From contig JAEXBC010000165.1 in NCBI GenBank assembly GCA_023457875.1, positions 1 through 8,735 of the forward strand: a stretch of 8,735 bases of DNA. The letters run 5' to 3'. The notes beneath the pieces were generated by a model. That model saw only the letters and a program-made list of their open reading frames with translations, did not search any database and had not been told where the DNA came from. The translations under genes were made by a program, and so were the position numbers. Below are positions 1 to 7,304 of the stretch, piece by piece. Source of the stretch: Bacillota bacterium. GTDB lineage: Bacteria > Bacillota > Clostridia > Lachnospirales > Cellulosilyticaceae. The stretch's first letter is position 1. Each line of letters begins with the position of its first letter.

Positions 1-986
1 CTCAAGGGGATCCACTTGAAATAGATCCAAGAGAAGTCTTGAAAAGGGTATTAAGGCAGACAAATAGCTTGGGCTATCGGGCTATGGTGGGAATTGAACT
101 CGAATTCTACTTGCTGGGAGAGGATAAGCAGCCTATTTTTAGCAATGCCCAATGCTATTCCCTTTATGGAGGAGTAGAAAAGAATCACATTATCCAGGAC
201 ATTAGTAATGCCATTGAGGCTTTTGGCATTAATATAGAAGCTTTTCATCTTGAATACGGCGCTTCTCAAATGGAGGTCGTTAGTGAATGTGGAGATGCCC
301 TAGATATTGCAGACCAAGTGGTGCTCATTAGATATGCCATCAAAGAGGTGGCGAGAAAACATGGACTCTATGCTACTTTTATGCCTAAACCCTACAATGG
401 GCTACAAGGAAGTGGGCTGCATATTAACCAAAGCCTATGGGATCTCAATTTAAAGGTGAACTATTTTGAAAAGGATAGGGAGCTTAGCCAGCAGTATCTT
501 GCAGGACTTCTAAGTTGTGCAAGGGAGTTTACCCTGCTAGGGGCACCAAGCATTAATGCCTATAAACGTTTTGAATCTAAGTCCTTTGCACCTACCCATG
601 TGACAGCCGCAGATGATAATCGAACGGTTGCGGTTCGCTCCCTTTTAGATAAGGGCGTGGCAAGTAGATTTGAATATCGATTGGGTTCTTCAGATGCTAA
701 CCCCTATGTCATCGTGGCAGCCGGGATTGCGGCCGGGATTTATGGCATACAGAACAAGCTTCATCTTTCTAAGAACTTAGAGGGTAAGTCCTATGTAAAG
801 CGGGCAACGATGATGCCTAAGAGTTTAGAGGAGGCCCTTAATCTATTTGAGAACAATGCCATTGCCAAAGAGTATTTGGGAGAAAAATTTGTAAAATTGT
901 ATTTAACCTTAGGGCGGCATGAGGTGGAGCTATACCGACTCACGGTAACTGAGTGGGAGAGAAATCGATATTTAGAAAGCATTTAA
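1..986 (+). CDS. Glutamine synthetase-superfamily ligase, 3' part (5' end outside window)
   Basis: This is the catalytic domain of a GlnA-like glutamate-amine ligase, which forms gamma-glutamyl phosphate with ATP and then an amide. The frame is open from base 3, and its first residues (GDPLEIDPREVLKRVL) are typical internal glutamine synthetase sequence, so the gene starts upstream; the N-terminal beta-grasp domain, roughly 100 residues, is missing. Visible motifs are ELEF (metal ligands, nt 96-107), TFMPKP, GSGLH with the metal-site His near nt 420, DNRT (nt 615-626), RFEYR with its Glu at nt 672, and the end motif VTEWERNRYLESI. The flap that reads GYEAP in true GlnA reads KSFAP here, with Phe at nt 585-587 in place of the ammonium-site Glu. 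This points to a gamma-glutamyl-amide ligase (PuuA, GMAS or GlnA3-like) more than to ammonia assimilation, although the substrate cannot be named. The gene ends 35 bp before the ABC ATPase gene, in the same direction. Confidence 0.9.
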   Translation, partial: QGDPLEIDPREVLKRVLRQTNSLGYRAMVGIELEFYLLGEDKQPIFSNAQCYSLYGGVEKNHIIQDISNAIEAFGINIEAFHLEYGASQMEVVSECGDALDIADQVVLIRYAIKEVARKHGLYATFMPKPYNGLQGSGLHINQSLWDLNLKVNYFEKDRELSQQYLAGLLSCAREFTLLGAPSINAYKRFESKSFAPTHVTAADDNRTVAVRSLLDKGVASRFEYRLGSSDANPYVIVAAGIAAGIYGIQNKLHLSKNLEGKSYVKRATMMPKSLEEALNLFENNAIAKEYLGEKFVKLYLTLGRHEVELYRLTVTEWERNRYLESI

Positions 987-1021
987 CCTAGTCAAAGGAA
1001 AGGTAGAAAGTAGGAGATTAT

Positions 1022-1813
1022 ATGAGCCATGCCTTTATTAACATTAACGACTTGCACAAATCGTATTACAGTATAGAACAAAATATACAGGTATTAAAAG
1101 GAATCAATTTAAAGATTAGCAAGGGGGATATTTTCGGAATCGTAGGATTTAGTGGCGCAGGTAAGTCCACTTTAGTAAGGTGCTTAAACCGCCTGGAGGA
1201 GCCAGATAGTGGAAGTATTCAAATTGATGGCAAAGAGATTACCTCTCTGTCAAAAAAGGAACTTAATAAAGAGAGGCAAAAGGTGGGCATGATTTTTCAA
1301 GGTTTTAATCTCTTTGAGTCAAAGACAGTCTATCAAAACGTAGCCTATCCTTTAAAAATTGCAGGCTATCAAAAGAAGCAAATTCATAAAAGGGTTGAAG
1401 AAATCCTAGAGCTAGTTGGACTAAGTGATAAGGTGGATGCCTATCCAGGGCAATTATCTGGAGGCCAAAAGCAAAGAGTGGGGATTGCAAGGGCACTTGC
1501 TAATAATCCCAGTGTTCTTCTCAGTGATGAAGCAACCAGCGCCCTTGACCCCAAGACCACCCTTTCTGTGTTAGACCTTCTCAAAGAGATCAATCAAAAA
1601 CTGGGTATCACCATTATTCTTATTACCCATGAGCTAGAAGCCATTAAGTATATCTGCAATAATATGGCGATTTTAGAAGATGGTGAAGTGATAGAAGAAG
1701 GAAGCGTTAGAGACATTTTTTTAAATCCACATAGTAAAACAGGTAAGTTATTTGTCAAGATTTACTCAGAGTTTCAGCAAAATGATTGGGTGAAGGAGGG
1801 TGAGTTCATTTGA
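1022..1813 (+). CDS. metN: Methionine-type ABC importer ATPase (MetN-like, no NIL domain)
   Basis: This is the ATP-hydrolysing subunit of a methionine-family (MetNIQ) importer, acting at the inner face of the membrane. The 263 residues contain Walker A GFSGAGKST (42-50), Q-loop Q93 in MIFQGFNLF, signature LSGGQKQR (145-152), Walker B VLLSDE (165-170), the D-loop SALDP and switch His203. MetN proteins such as that of E. coli are about 340 residues and end in a NIL/ACT-like domain that binds methionine and shuts the transporter off. This protein stops soon after the ATPase core, so that feedback domain is absent. The ATG is preceded by a TAGGAG site at 1011-1016. The stop codon overlaps the permease start by 4 bp, which implies translational coupling. 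Polar amino acid ATPases (GlnQ type) look similar, but the MetI- and MetQ-type neighbours decide the call. Confidence 0.9.
   Translation: MSHAFININDLHKSYYSIEQNIQVLKGINLKISKGDIFGIVGFSGAGKSTLVRCLNRLEEPDSGSIQIDGKEITSLSKKELNKERQKVGMIFQGFNLFESKTVYQNVAYPLKIAGYQKKQIHKRVEEILELVGLSDKVDAYPGQLSGGQKQRVGIARALANNPSVLLSDEATSALDPKTTLSVLDLLKEINQKLGITIILITHELEAIKYICNNMAILEDGEVIEEGSVRDIFLNPHSKTGKLFVKIYSEFQQNDWVKEGEFI
1793..1800 (+). promoter_or_regulatory. Ribosome binding site that fixes the TTG start of metI
   Basis: AAGGAGGG lies inside the 3' end of the ATPase gene, 9 bases before TTG at 1810. No ATG or GTG in this frame lies nearby, and the first later Met falls inside the first membrane segment. The TTG start is therefore well supported. 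Confidence 0.75.
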
Positions 1814-2619
1814 GTTTATATAAACATTCCCTATGGGAAGTTATCCAAAGCACATTTACAAAACCCATATGGGATACCCTATGGCCAGCCGTTGGAGATA
1901 CCTTATATATGGTGATAGTAGCCACTTTATTTACTTTAATCATTGGGCTTATGCTGGGTCTTGTCTTGGTACTAACAAGTAATGAAGGGTTACATCCCAT
2001 CCCGTGGCTCAATAACATCTTGGGTGTCATCATTAACTGTTTAAGGTCACTGCCCCAAATGATTGTTATTATCCTCATGCTTCCACTGGCTAGACTGCTC
2101 GTGGGGAAAGCCTATGGATCAAATGCCTGTATTATCGCTTTAGTTGCCAGTTGTGTCCCTATGTTTGCAAGACTAGTAGAAAGCAGTTTGCTGGAGGTTA
2201 CAAAGGGAAAGATTGAAGCAGCTAAAGCCATGGGGGCAAATAATTTCCAAATTCTTATTTCAGTTATGCTTCCAGAAGCCTTGCCTTCTCTGATAAGAGC
2301 CTCTACGGTTGCCGTTATTGCTGTTATCTCAATGACTGCACTAGCAGGTAATTTTGGAGCAGGTGGTATTGGGGACATAGCCGTAAGATTTGGTTTCAAT
2401 AGATTTCAGCATGACATCTTATTGGCCACTGTACTTGTACTTATCGTAATCGTACAGTTTGTTCAAATGGTAGGAGATTTCTTATCTAGGCTACTTTTGA
2501 AGAAATGGCACTTAATAAGCTCAGCGAAAAAGCAAAACCGCTTTGGTATTAAAAACACATTGGCTTTTCTTTTTAAAGGTCATGTCAATCAAAAAACAAT
2601 AATAAAAGGGAGAGATTAG
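1810..2619 (+). CDS. metI: Methionine-type ABC importer permease (MetI-like)
   Basis: This is the membrane channel subunit that pairs with the preceding ATPase. It is a 269-residue hydrophobic protein with about five predicted membrane segments (roughly 32-56, 68-98 in two parts, 104-118, 162-182 and 203-225). The cytoplasmic EAA loop that docks on the ATPase is clear: EAAKAMGANN through MLPEALP (residues 137-159). LRSLPQ (79-83) and GAGGIGDIA (183-191) are typical of the MetI/BinPDT family. The start is TTG, overlapping the ATPase stop by 4 bp, with AAGGAGGG upstream. MetI proteins are usually about 215-230 residues. This one has an extra basic tail of about 38 residues after KKWHL (from about 231), lying at the cytoplasmic side. 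The stop is one base before the lipoprotein ATG, so the three importer genes form one unit. Confidence 0.9.
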   Translation: MSLYKHSLWEVIQSTFTKPIWDTLWPAVGDTLYMVIVATLFTLIIGLMLGLVLVLTSNEGLHPIPWLNNILGVIINCLRSLPQMIVIILMLPLARLLVGKAYGSNACIIALVASCVPMFARLVESSLLEVTKGKIEAAKAMGANNFQILISVMLPEALPSLIRASTVAVIAVISMTALAGNFGAGGIGDIAVRFGFNRFQHDILLATVLVLIVIVQFVQMVGDFLSRLLLKKWHLISSAKKQNRFGIKNTLAFLFKGHVNQKTIIKGRD

Positions 2620-2620
2620 T

Positions 2621-3514
2621 ATGAAGAAAAAATTATTTGTAGGATTAGTTACACTCGGGATGATGGCAGCCTTGGTGGGCTGCTCGTCAGCTGGAAAGCA
2701 GCAAGCAGCATCAGCATCACCAGTGGCAAGTACAGAGGCTAAGCAAAATGAGGATAAAGAGGCATCTAAAGAAGAAACAGCAGCGTCAGGTGAGAAGACT
2801 AAATTAATTGGCCTTGCGGATTTAGTACCACACAATGAACTCATTGAATTTATTAAGCCAGCTTTGGCTGAAAAAGGGATAGAGATTGAAATTGTATCAA
2901 CAGCAGCTGATGCCACTTGGCTAGATAAGTTAGATGCAGAAGAAGTAGACTTTGGATTCTTTGCTCATCTACCTTATGTAGAAGAATATAACCAAACCAA
3001 TGGAACAAACATTGCAAATGCAGGCAACATCCATGTTGAACCAATTGCAGCTTATTCTGATAAGTATGATAGCGTTGATCAAGTACCTGCTCAGGCTAAG
3101 TTTATCATTCCAAATGATCCAACCAATGAATACAGGGCTTTAAAGATTATTGAAAAAGCAGGTTTTATCAAGCTTGATCCCAATTTAAAAGAACTCAAAG
3201 CATCTGTCGAAGACATCGTAGAATACACAAAGCCTATTGAAATTGTTGAGATTGATTCTATTCAGATTATAGGTCTTGCACAGGACTTTGATGTATACAT
3301 TACCAATACCAATAAGGCACTTGAGGCAGGCGTGGATACCACCAAATATCTCTTTAGAGAAGATGCCAACTCACCTTATGCCAATATCATCGCCGTTAAA
3401 GAAGAAAAGCTAGACGATCCAGCGATTAAAGCTTTGGTTGAAGCATTACGCTCAGAAGATGTTAAAAAGTTTATTGAAGAAAAATATAATGGTGCAGTTA
3501 TTCCTGCTCAGTAA
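2621..3514 (+). CDS. metQ: Methionine-type substrate-binding lipoprotein (MetQ/NlpA family)
   Basis: This is the solute receptor of the importer, anchored outside the membrane. The 297 residues start with a lipoprotein signal: KKK, a hydrophobic core, then lipobox LVGC with Cys21 as the lipidated residue. A flexible Ala/Ser/Glu/Lys linker runs to about residue 60. The NlpA/MetQ fold follows: LVPHNELIEFIKPAL (68-82), FFAHLPYVEEYN (113-124), GNIHVEPIAAYS (135-146), NDPTNEYRAL (165-174, Arg172 at the usual carboxylate-binding position), ITNTNKALEAG (227-237) and SPYANIIAV. Two places usually near the ligand differ from common MetQ: FAH where FQH is usual, and TNKA where TNYA or TNWA is usual. 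The ligand may therefore be a methionine analogue. The ATG is preceded by GGGAGA at 2608-2613 inside the permease gene. Confidence 0.92.
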   Translation: MKKKLFVGLVTLGMMAALVGCSSAGKQQAASASPVASTEAKQNEDKEASKEETAASGEKTKLIGLADLVPHNELIEFIKPALAEKGIEIEIVSTAADATWLDKLDAEEVDFGFFAHLPYVEEYNQTNGTNIANAGNIHVEPIAAYSDKYDSVDQVPAQAKFIIPNDPTNEYRALKIIEKAGFIKLDPNLKELKASVEDIVEYTKPIEIVEIDSIQIIGLAQDFDVYITNTNKALEAGVDTTKYLFREDANSPYANIIAVKEEKLDDPAIKALVEALRSEDVKKFIEEKYNGAVIPAQ

Positions 3515-3559
3515 TGAGTAATAGTCAATCTTTGTTTGAGTAAAGTAGTGAATAGGTAA

Positions 3560-4450
<891 letters not shown>

Positions 4451-4480
4451 ACGGCGTGTCTATTTGTAAGGAGGGAGAAC

Positions 4481-4828
4481 GTGGCTTATAAAATTGCACT
4501 AGCAAGTAGTGATGGAATTGTAGTAAACAGACATTTTGGCAGAGCAGAAAAATTTCAGATTTATGAAATCAATGATGCCCATGAAGCGAGGTTTATAGAA
4601 GAACGACCAAATGTACCTTCCTGTCAAGGCTTTGAGCACTCAGAGGAAATATTGCTGCAAGCCGTTGCAACCATCCAGGACTGTAAAATAGTCTTTGTTT
4701 CACAGATTGGACCGGGAGCATATGGCGAGTTAAAAAGGCGTGGCATTACTGCCTTTGAAATGCCAGAGGAAGTGCAAGAAATCATCGAAAAGTTAAAGAG
4801 AACCAATATCAATTATTTATCCAATTAA
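4481..4828 (+). CDS. NifX/NifB C-terminal-type cofactor-binding protein
   Basis: This is a 115-residue stand-alone dinitrogenase cofactor biosynthesis domain (the NifX, NafY and NifB-C-terminal superfamily). Its relatives bind NifB-co or FeMo-co and carry or hold it on the way to the final enzyme. The hallmark ASSDGIVVNRHFGRAEKF occupies residues 8-25. SCQGF (47-51) and VSQIGPGAYGELKRRGI (73-89) match the region that follows the radical SAM part in fused NifB proteins. The next gene encodes a NifB without this domain, so the pair looks like a split NifB. The start is GTG, supported by AAGGAGGG at 4468-4475, five bases upstream. It probably carries or stores the cluster made by its neighbour; that role is inferred from the family. 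Confidence 0.88.
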   Translation: MAYKIALASSDGIVVNRHFGRAEKFQIYEINDAHEARFIEERPNVPSCQGFEHSEEILLQAVATIQDCKIVFVSQIGPGAYGELKRRGITAFEMPEEVQEIIEKLKRTNINYLSN

Positions 4829-4845
4829 CACGAAGGGGTGGGATT

Positions 4846-5745
4846 ATGACTGAATTAGGAACCCATAAAAACGATAATAATTTTGACCACTTATTTAAAA
4901 ATCACCCTTGTTTAAGCAAAGAGGCACATCACAAAAGTGGTCGAATCCACCTCCCTGTGAGCCCAACTTGTAATATACAGTGTCGATTTTGTAAGCGGGG
5001 CTTTAATAAATCAGAAGTTAGACCAGGTGTAAGTTCATTACTACTTAAACCCGAAGAAACGCCACATACTTTAGAGCGGGCACTTTCCCTTTGCCCAGAG
5101 CTAAAAGTGGTGGGTATTGCAGGTCCTGGGGATACTCTTGCTACAGATTATGCTATAGAGACTTTTTCCATTTTGAAAAAGACCCATCCAGAGCTTTTAA
5201 GCTGTTTAAGTACTAATGGACTTAGATTATATGATAAAGCCGACCGCCTAAAAGAAGTAGGGCTAGATTCTATTACCGTAACGGTCAATGCGGTAGAACC
5301 AAGCATTTTAGCCCAGATTGTATCTTATGTAATTGATGAAAATGGCAACAAATTGATTGGACTTGAAGGGGCTAATAAGTTGATTAGTGCTCAGCTTAAG
5401 GGTATTAAAAAAGTAGCCCAGTTAGGCATACTTGTAAAAATTAATTGTGTACTCATTCCTGGAATAAATGATACGCATATTAAAGAAATTGCTAAGGTCA
5501 CCAAAGAACTTGGAGCTAGGATATTGAATATTATTCCACTTATACCTCAATATGAATTATCTGATATTAAGGCACCAAGCTGTGAGCTTCTTGAGAAGGT
5601 TAGACAGGAGGCTGGTGAATACCTAGATGTATTTAGGCATTGCAAACATTGTAGGGCTGATGCATGTGGTGTACCTGGCAAAGGACAAAGCTTACATAAG
5701 GAACTATATGATAAAGAAGTTGTAGAGACTTTTTCACATGGTTAA
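4846..5745 (+). CDS. nifB: NifB-type radical SAM cofactor synthase (without NifX domain)
   Basis: NifB fuses two [4Fe-4S] clusters, inserts a carbide from SAM and adds a sulfur, giving the 8Fe NifB-co precursor. The 299 residues show the NifB entry motif HPCLSKEAHH (20-29), GRIHLPVSPTC, the radical SAM triad CNIQCRFC (Cys42, Cys46, Cys49), SEVRPGVSS (56-64), SAM-binding GPGDTLA (93-99), STNG (122-125), CVLIPGIND, and the C-terminal CKHCRADACG (266-275) corresponding to CRQCRADAVG of NifB. It is short because it ends after the core, as in archaeal and MarB-like NifBs; the missing NifX-like domain is encoded just upstream. Cys274, in place of the usual Val or Ile, is an extra thiol next to the CxxC. 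Its presence implies that the D/K complex uses a NifB-derived cluster. RBS AAGGGGTGG is at 4833-4841. Confidence 0.9.
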   Translation: MTELGTHKNDNNFDHLFKNHPCLSKEAHHKSGRIHLPVSPTCNIQCRFCKRGFNKSEVRPGVSSLLLKPEETPHTLERALSLCPELKVVGIAGPGDTLATDYAIETFSILKKTHPELLSCLSTNGLRLYDKADRLKEVGLDSITVTVNAVEPSILAQIVSYVIDENGNKLIGLEGANKLISAQLKGIKKVAQLGILVKINCVLIPGINDTHIKEIAKVTKELGARILNIIPLIPQYELSDIKAPSCELLEKVRQEAGEYLDVFRHCKHCRADACGVPGKGQSLHKELYDKEVVETFSHG

Positions 5746-5815
5746 TGAAGCAATAATCATGAAGTCATCATAACACAATTCAGTCTTTGATTAAGGATAT
5801 ATTGAGACTATAAAT

Positions 5816-5820
5816 GGAGG
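5816..5820 (+). promoter_or_regulatory. Ribosome binding site that decides the D-gene start
   Basis: GGAGG, followed by AAAAC, stands five bases before ATG 5826. The in-frame ATG at 5814 overlaps this site and has no purine-rich site of its own upstream, so 5826 is preferred. Confidence 0.7.
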
Positions 5821-5825
5821 AAAAC

Positions 5826-7304
5826 ATGAGTAAATTAAATTTAGATTTGCCTGAAGTAGCCATTCGCGAAACAAGGCTAGGGTCTATAACAGGATATTGC
5901 GGAAGTGCTAAGGACTTAGTTGGATGTTCACGTTGTGGCAAACTAAAGGAAGGAAAGCATGAATTCAATCAAACTATAGGCTGCTCAGTATCTCAAGCAA
6001 TTTGTACAGTACTGCTTATTCAAGATGCTGCAGTGGTAAGCCATGGGCCTATTGGCTGCCTGGGCTGTTTACATGAGTTTGATTTTACTTATCAGCAAAA
6101 TGGTGATTTAAGAGGAGTAAGTAACCCCACCCAAAGGAAACTGTTTTCAACAGATATTGAAGAAAAGGATACCATCTACGGAGGAAGCCAAAAGCTAAGA
6201 GATGCCGTCAAAGAAGTCTATGAAAAGGTAAAGCCCAAAGTCATTTTTGTAGCGACTACTTGTGCTGTAGGCATCATTGGTGATGACGTAGAGGCTATTA
6301 CAGACGAACTAGAGGAAGAACTAGGGATTCCTGTTGTAGGCATCTACTGTGAAGGCTTCCGCTCTAAGATTTGGACGACAGGCTTTGATGCAGGTTATCA
6401 TGCTATAGCCAGAAAGCTTATTAAGCCAGCCAAACAAAAGCAAGAGGATCTAGTGAATGTGATTAACTTCTGGGGTTCAGATGTGTTTGGTGACTGGTTT
6501 AAAGAACTAGGCCTTAGACCAAACTACGTGACGCCTTATTCTACAGTAGAACAATTAGAAAAAAGCTCAGAGGCCATTGCCAGTGTGCAAATCTGTGCAA
6601 CTTTAGGTTCTTATTTAGGAGCTGCCTTAGAGCAAAAATATGGGGTGCCTGAGATTAAAACCTCAGCACCATATGGCATTTTGCAAACGGATAGGTGGTT
6701 TAGAGAGCTAGGAAAGCTTACCCATAAGGAAAAGGAAGTAGAAATCTTTTTACAGAAACAAAAAGAAAAGTGGCTTCCAAAGATTGCCGAGGTAAGAAAA
6801 AAGTTAGAAGGAAAAACCGCTTATGTGACAGGTGGAGCCTCTCATGGCCATGCACTTTTAGCTGTGCTGAATGAATTAGGCATGAAAGGCGTAGGCGCTG
6901 CCATCTTTCATCATGATCCAATTTATGATAATGAGTCTGTAGAGGCGGATGCACTTTCCCATGTGGTCAATGATTATGAAGATGTCCCTCATTATAATGT
7001 TTGTAACAAACAAGAATATCAATTGGTCAACTCCCTTAATAAAGTAAAACCAGATGTATTACTTGCAAGACACGGGGGCATGACACTTTGGGGAGCTAAG
7101 TTTGGTATTCCTTCCCTACTCATTGGAGATGAGCACTTTTCAATGGGATACGAGGGCATTGTTAAATATGGCAATAAGCTTCTAGAAGTCATTGAAAATG
7201 ACGAGTTTGTAAAGAATTTTTCTAAACACGCAATTAATCCTTATACGAAATGGTGGTTAGAGCAAGAATCGGGTAAATTCTTAGGAGGGAAACAAAATGG
7301 CTAA
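5826..7304 (+). CDS. Nitrogenase component 1-like alpha subunit (NifD-like, group IV/Mar-type)
   Basis: This is the probable catalytic subunit of a nitrogenase-like reductase (492 residues from ATG 5826; 496 from ATG 5814). Numbered from 5826, the three P-cluster-type cysteines are Cys53 (TIGCS), Cys78 (SHGPIGCLGC) and Cys146 (TTCAVGIIGDD). Cys257 in ICATLGSYLGAALEQKYG aligns with the cofactor ligand Cys275 of NifD. The NifD His442 position reads Gly434 in an ungapped match, but His437 lies three residues further on in DEHFSMGYEG. NifD Gln191 and His195 fall on Trp183 and Phe187 in CEGFRSKIWTTGFDA. The N-terminus has an extra Cys cluster (Cys25, Cys34, Cys37). Retained P-cluster and cofactor cysteines argue against BchN, CfbD or a scaffold. 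The changed site argues against ordinary N2 reduction and favours a Mar-like or unknown reductase. The gene ends 8 bp inside the K-like gene. Confidence 0.85.
   Translation: MSKLNLDLPEVAIRETRLGSITGYCGSAKDLVGCSRCGKLKEGKHEFNQTIGCSVSQAICTVLLIQDAAVVSHGPIGCLGCLHEFDFTYQQNGDLRGVSNPTQRKLFSTDIEEKDTIYGGSQKLRDAVKEVYEKVKPKVIFVATTCAVGIIGDDVEAITDELEEELGIPVVGIYCEGFRSKIWTTGFDAGYHAIARKLIKPAKQKQEDLVNVINFWGSDVFGDWFKELGLRPNYVTPYSTVEQLEKSSEAIASVQICATLGSYLGAALEQKYGVPEIKTSAPYGILQTDRWFRELGKLTHKEKEVEIFLQKQKEKWLPKIAEVRKKLEGKTAYVTGGASHGHALLAVLNELGMKGVGAAIFHHDPIYDNESVEADALSHVVNDYEDVPHYNVCNKQEYQLVNSLNKVKPDVLLARHGGMTLWGAKFGIPSLLIGDEHFSMGYEGIVKYGNKLLEVIENDEFVKNFSKHAINPYTKWWLEQESGKFLGGKQNG

Noticed and set aside
5746..5813. 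Short complementary stretches (AGTCT/AGACT, ATGA/TCAT) between the B and D genes
   Set aside because: Stems of only 4-6 bp with no T run; not a terminator or a recognisable riboswitch.
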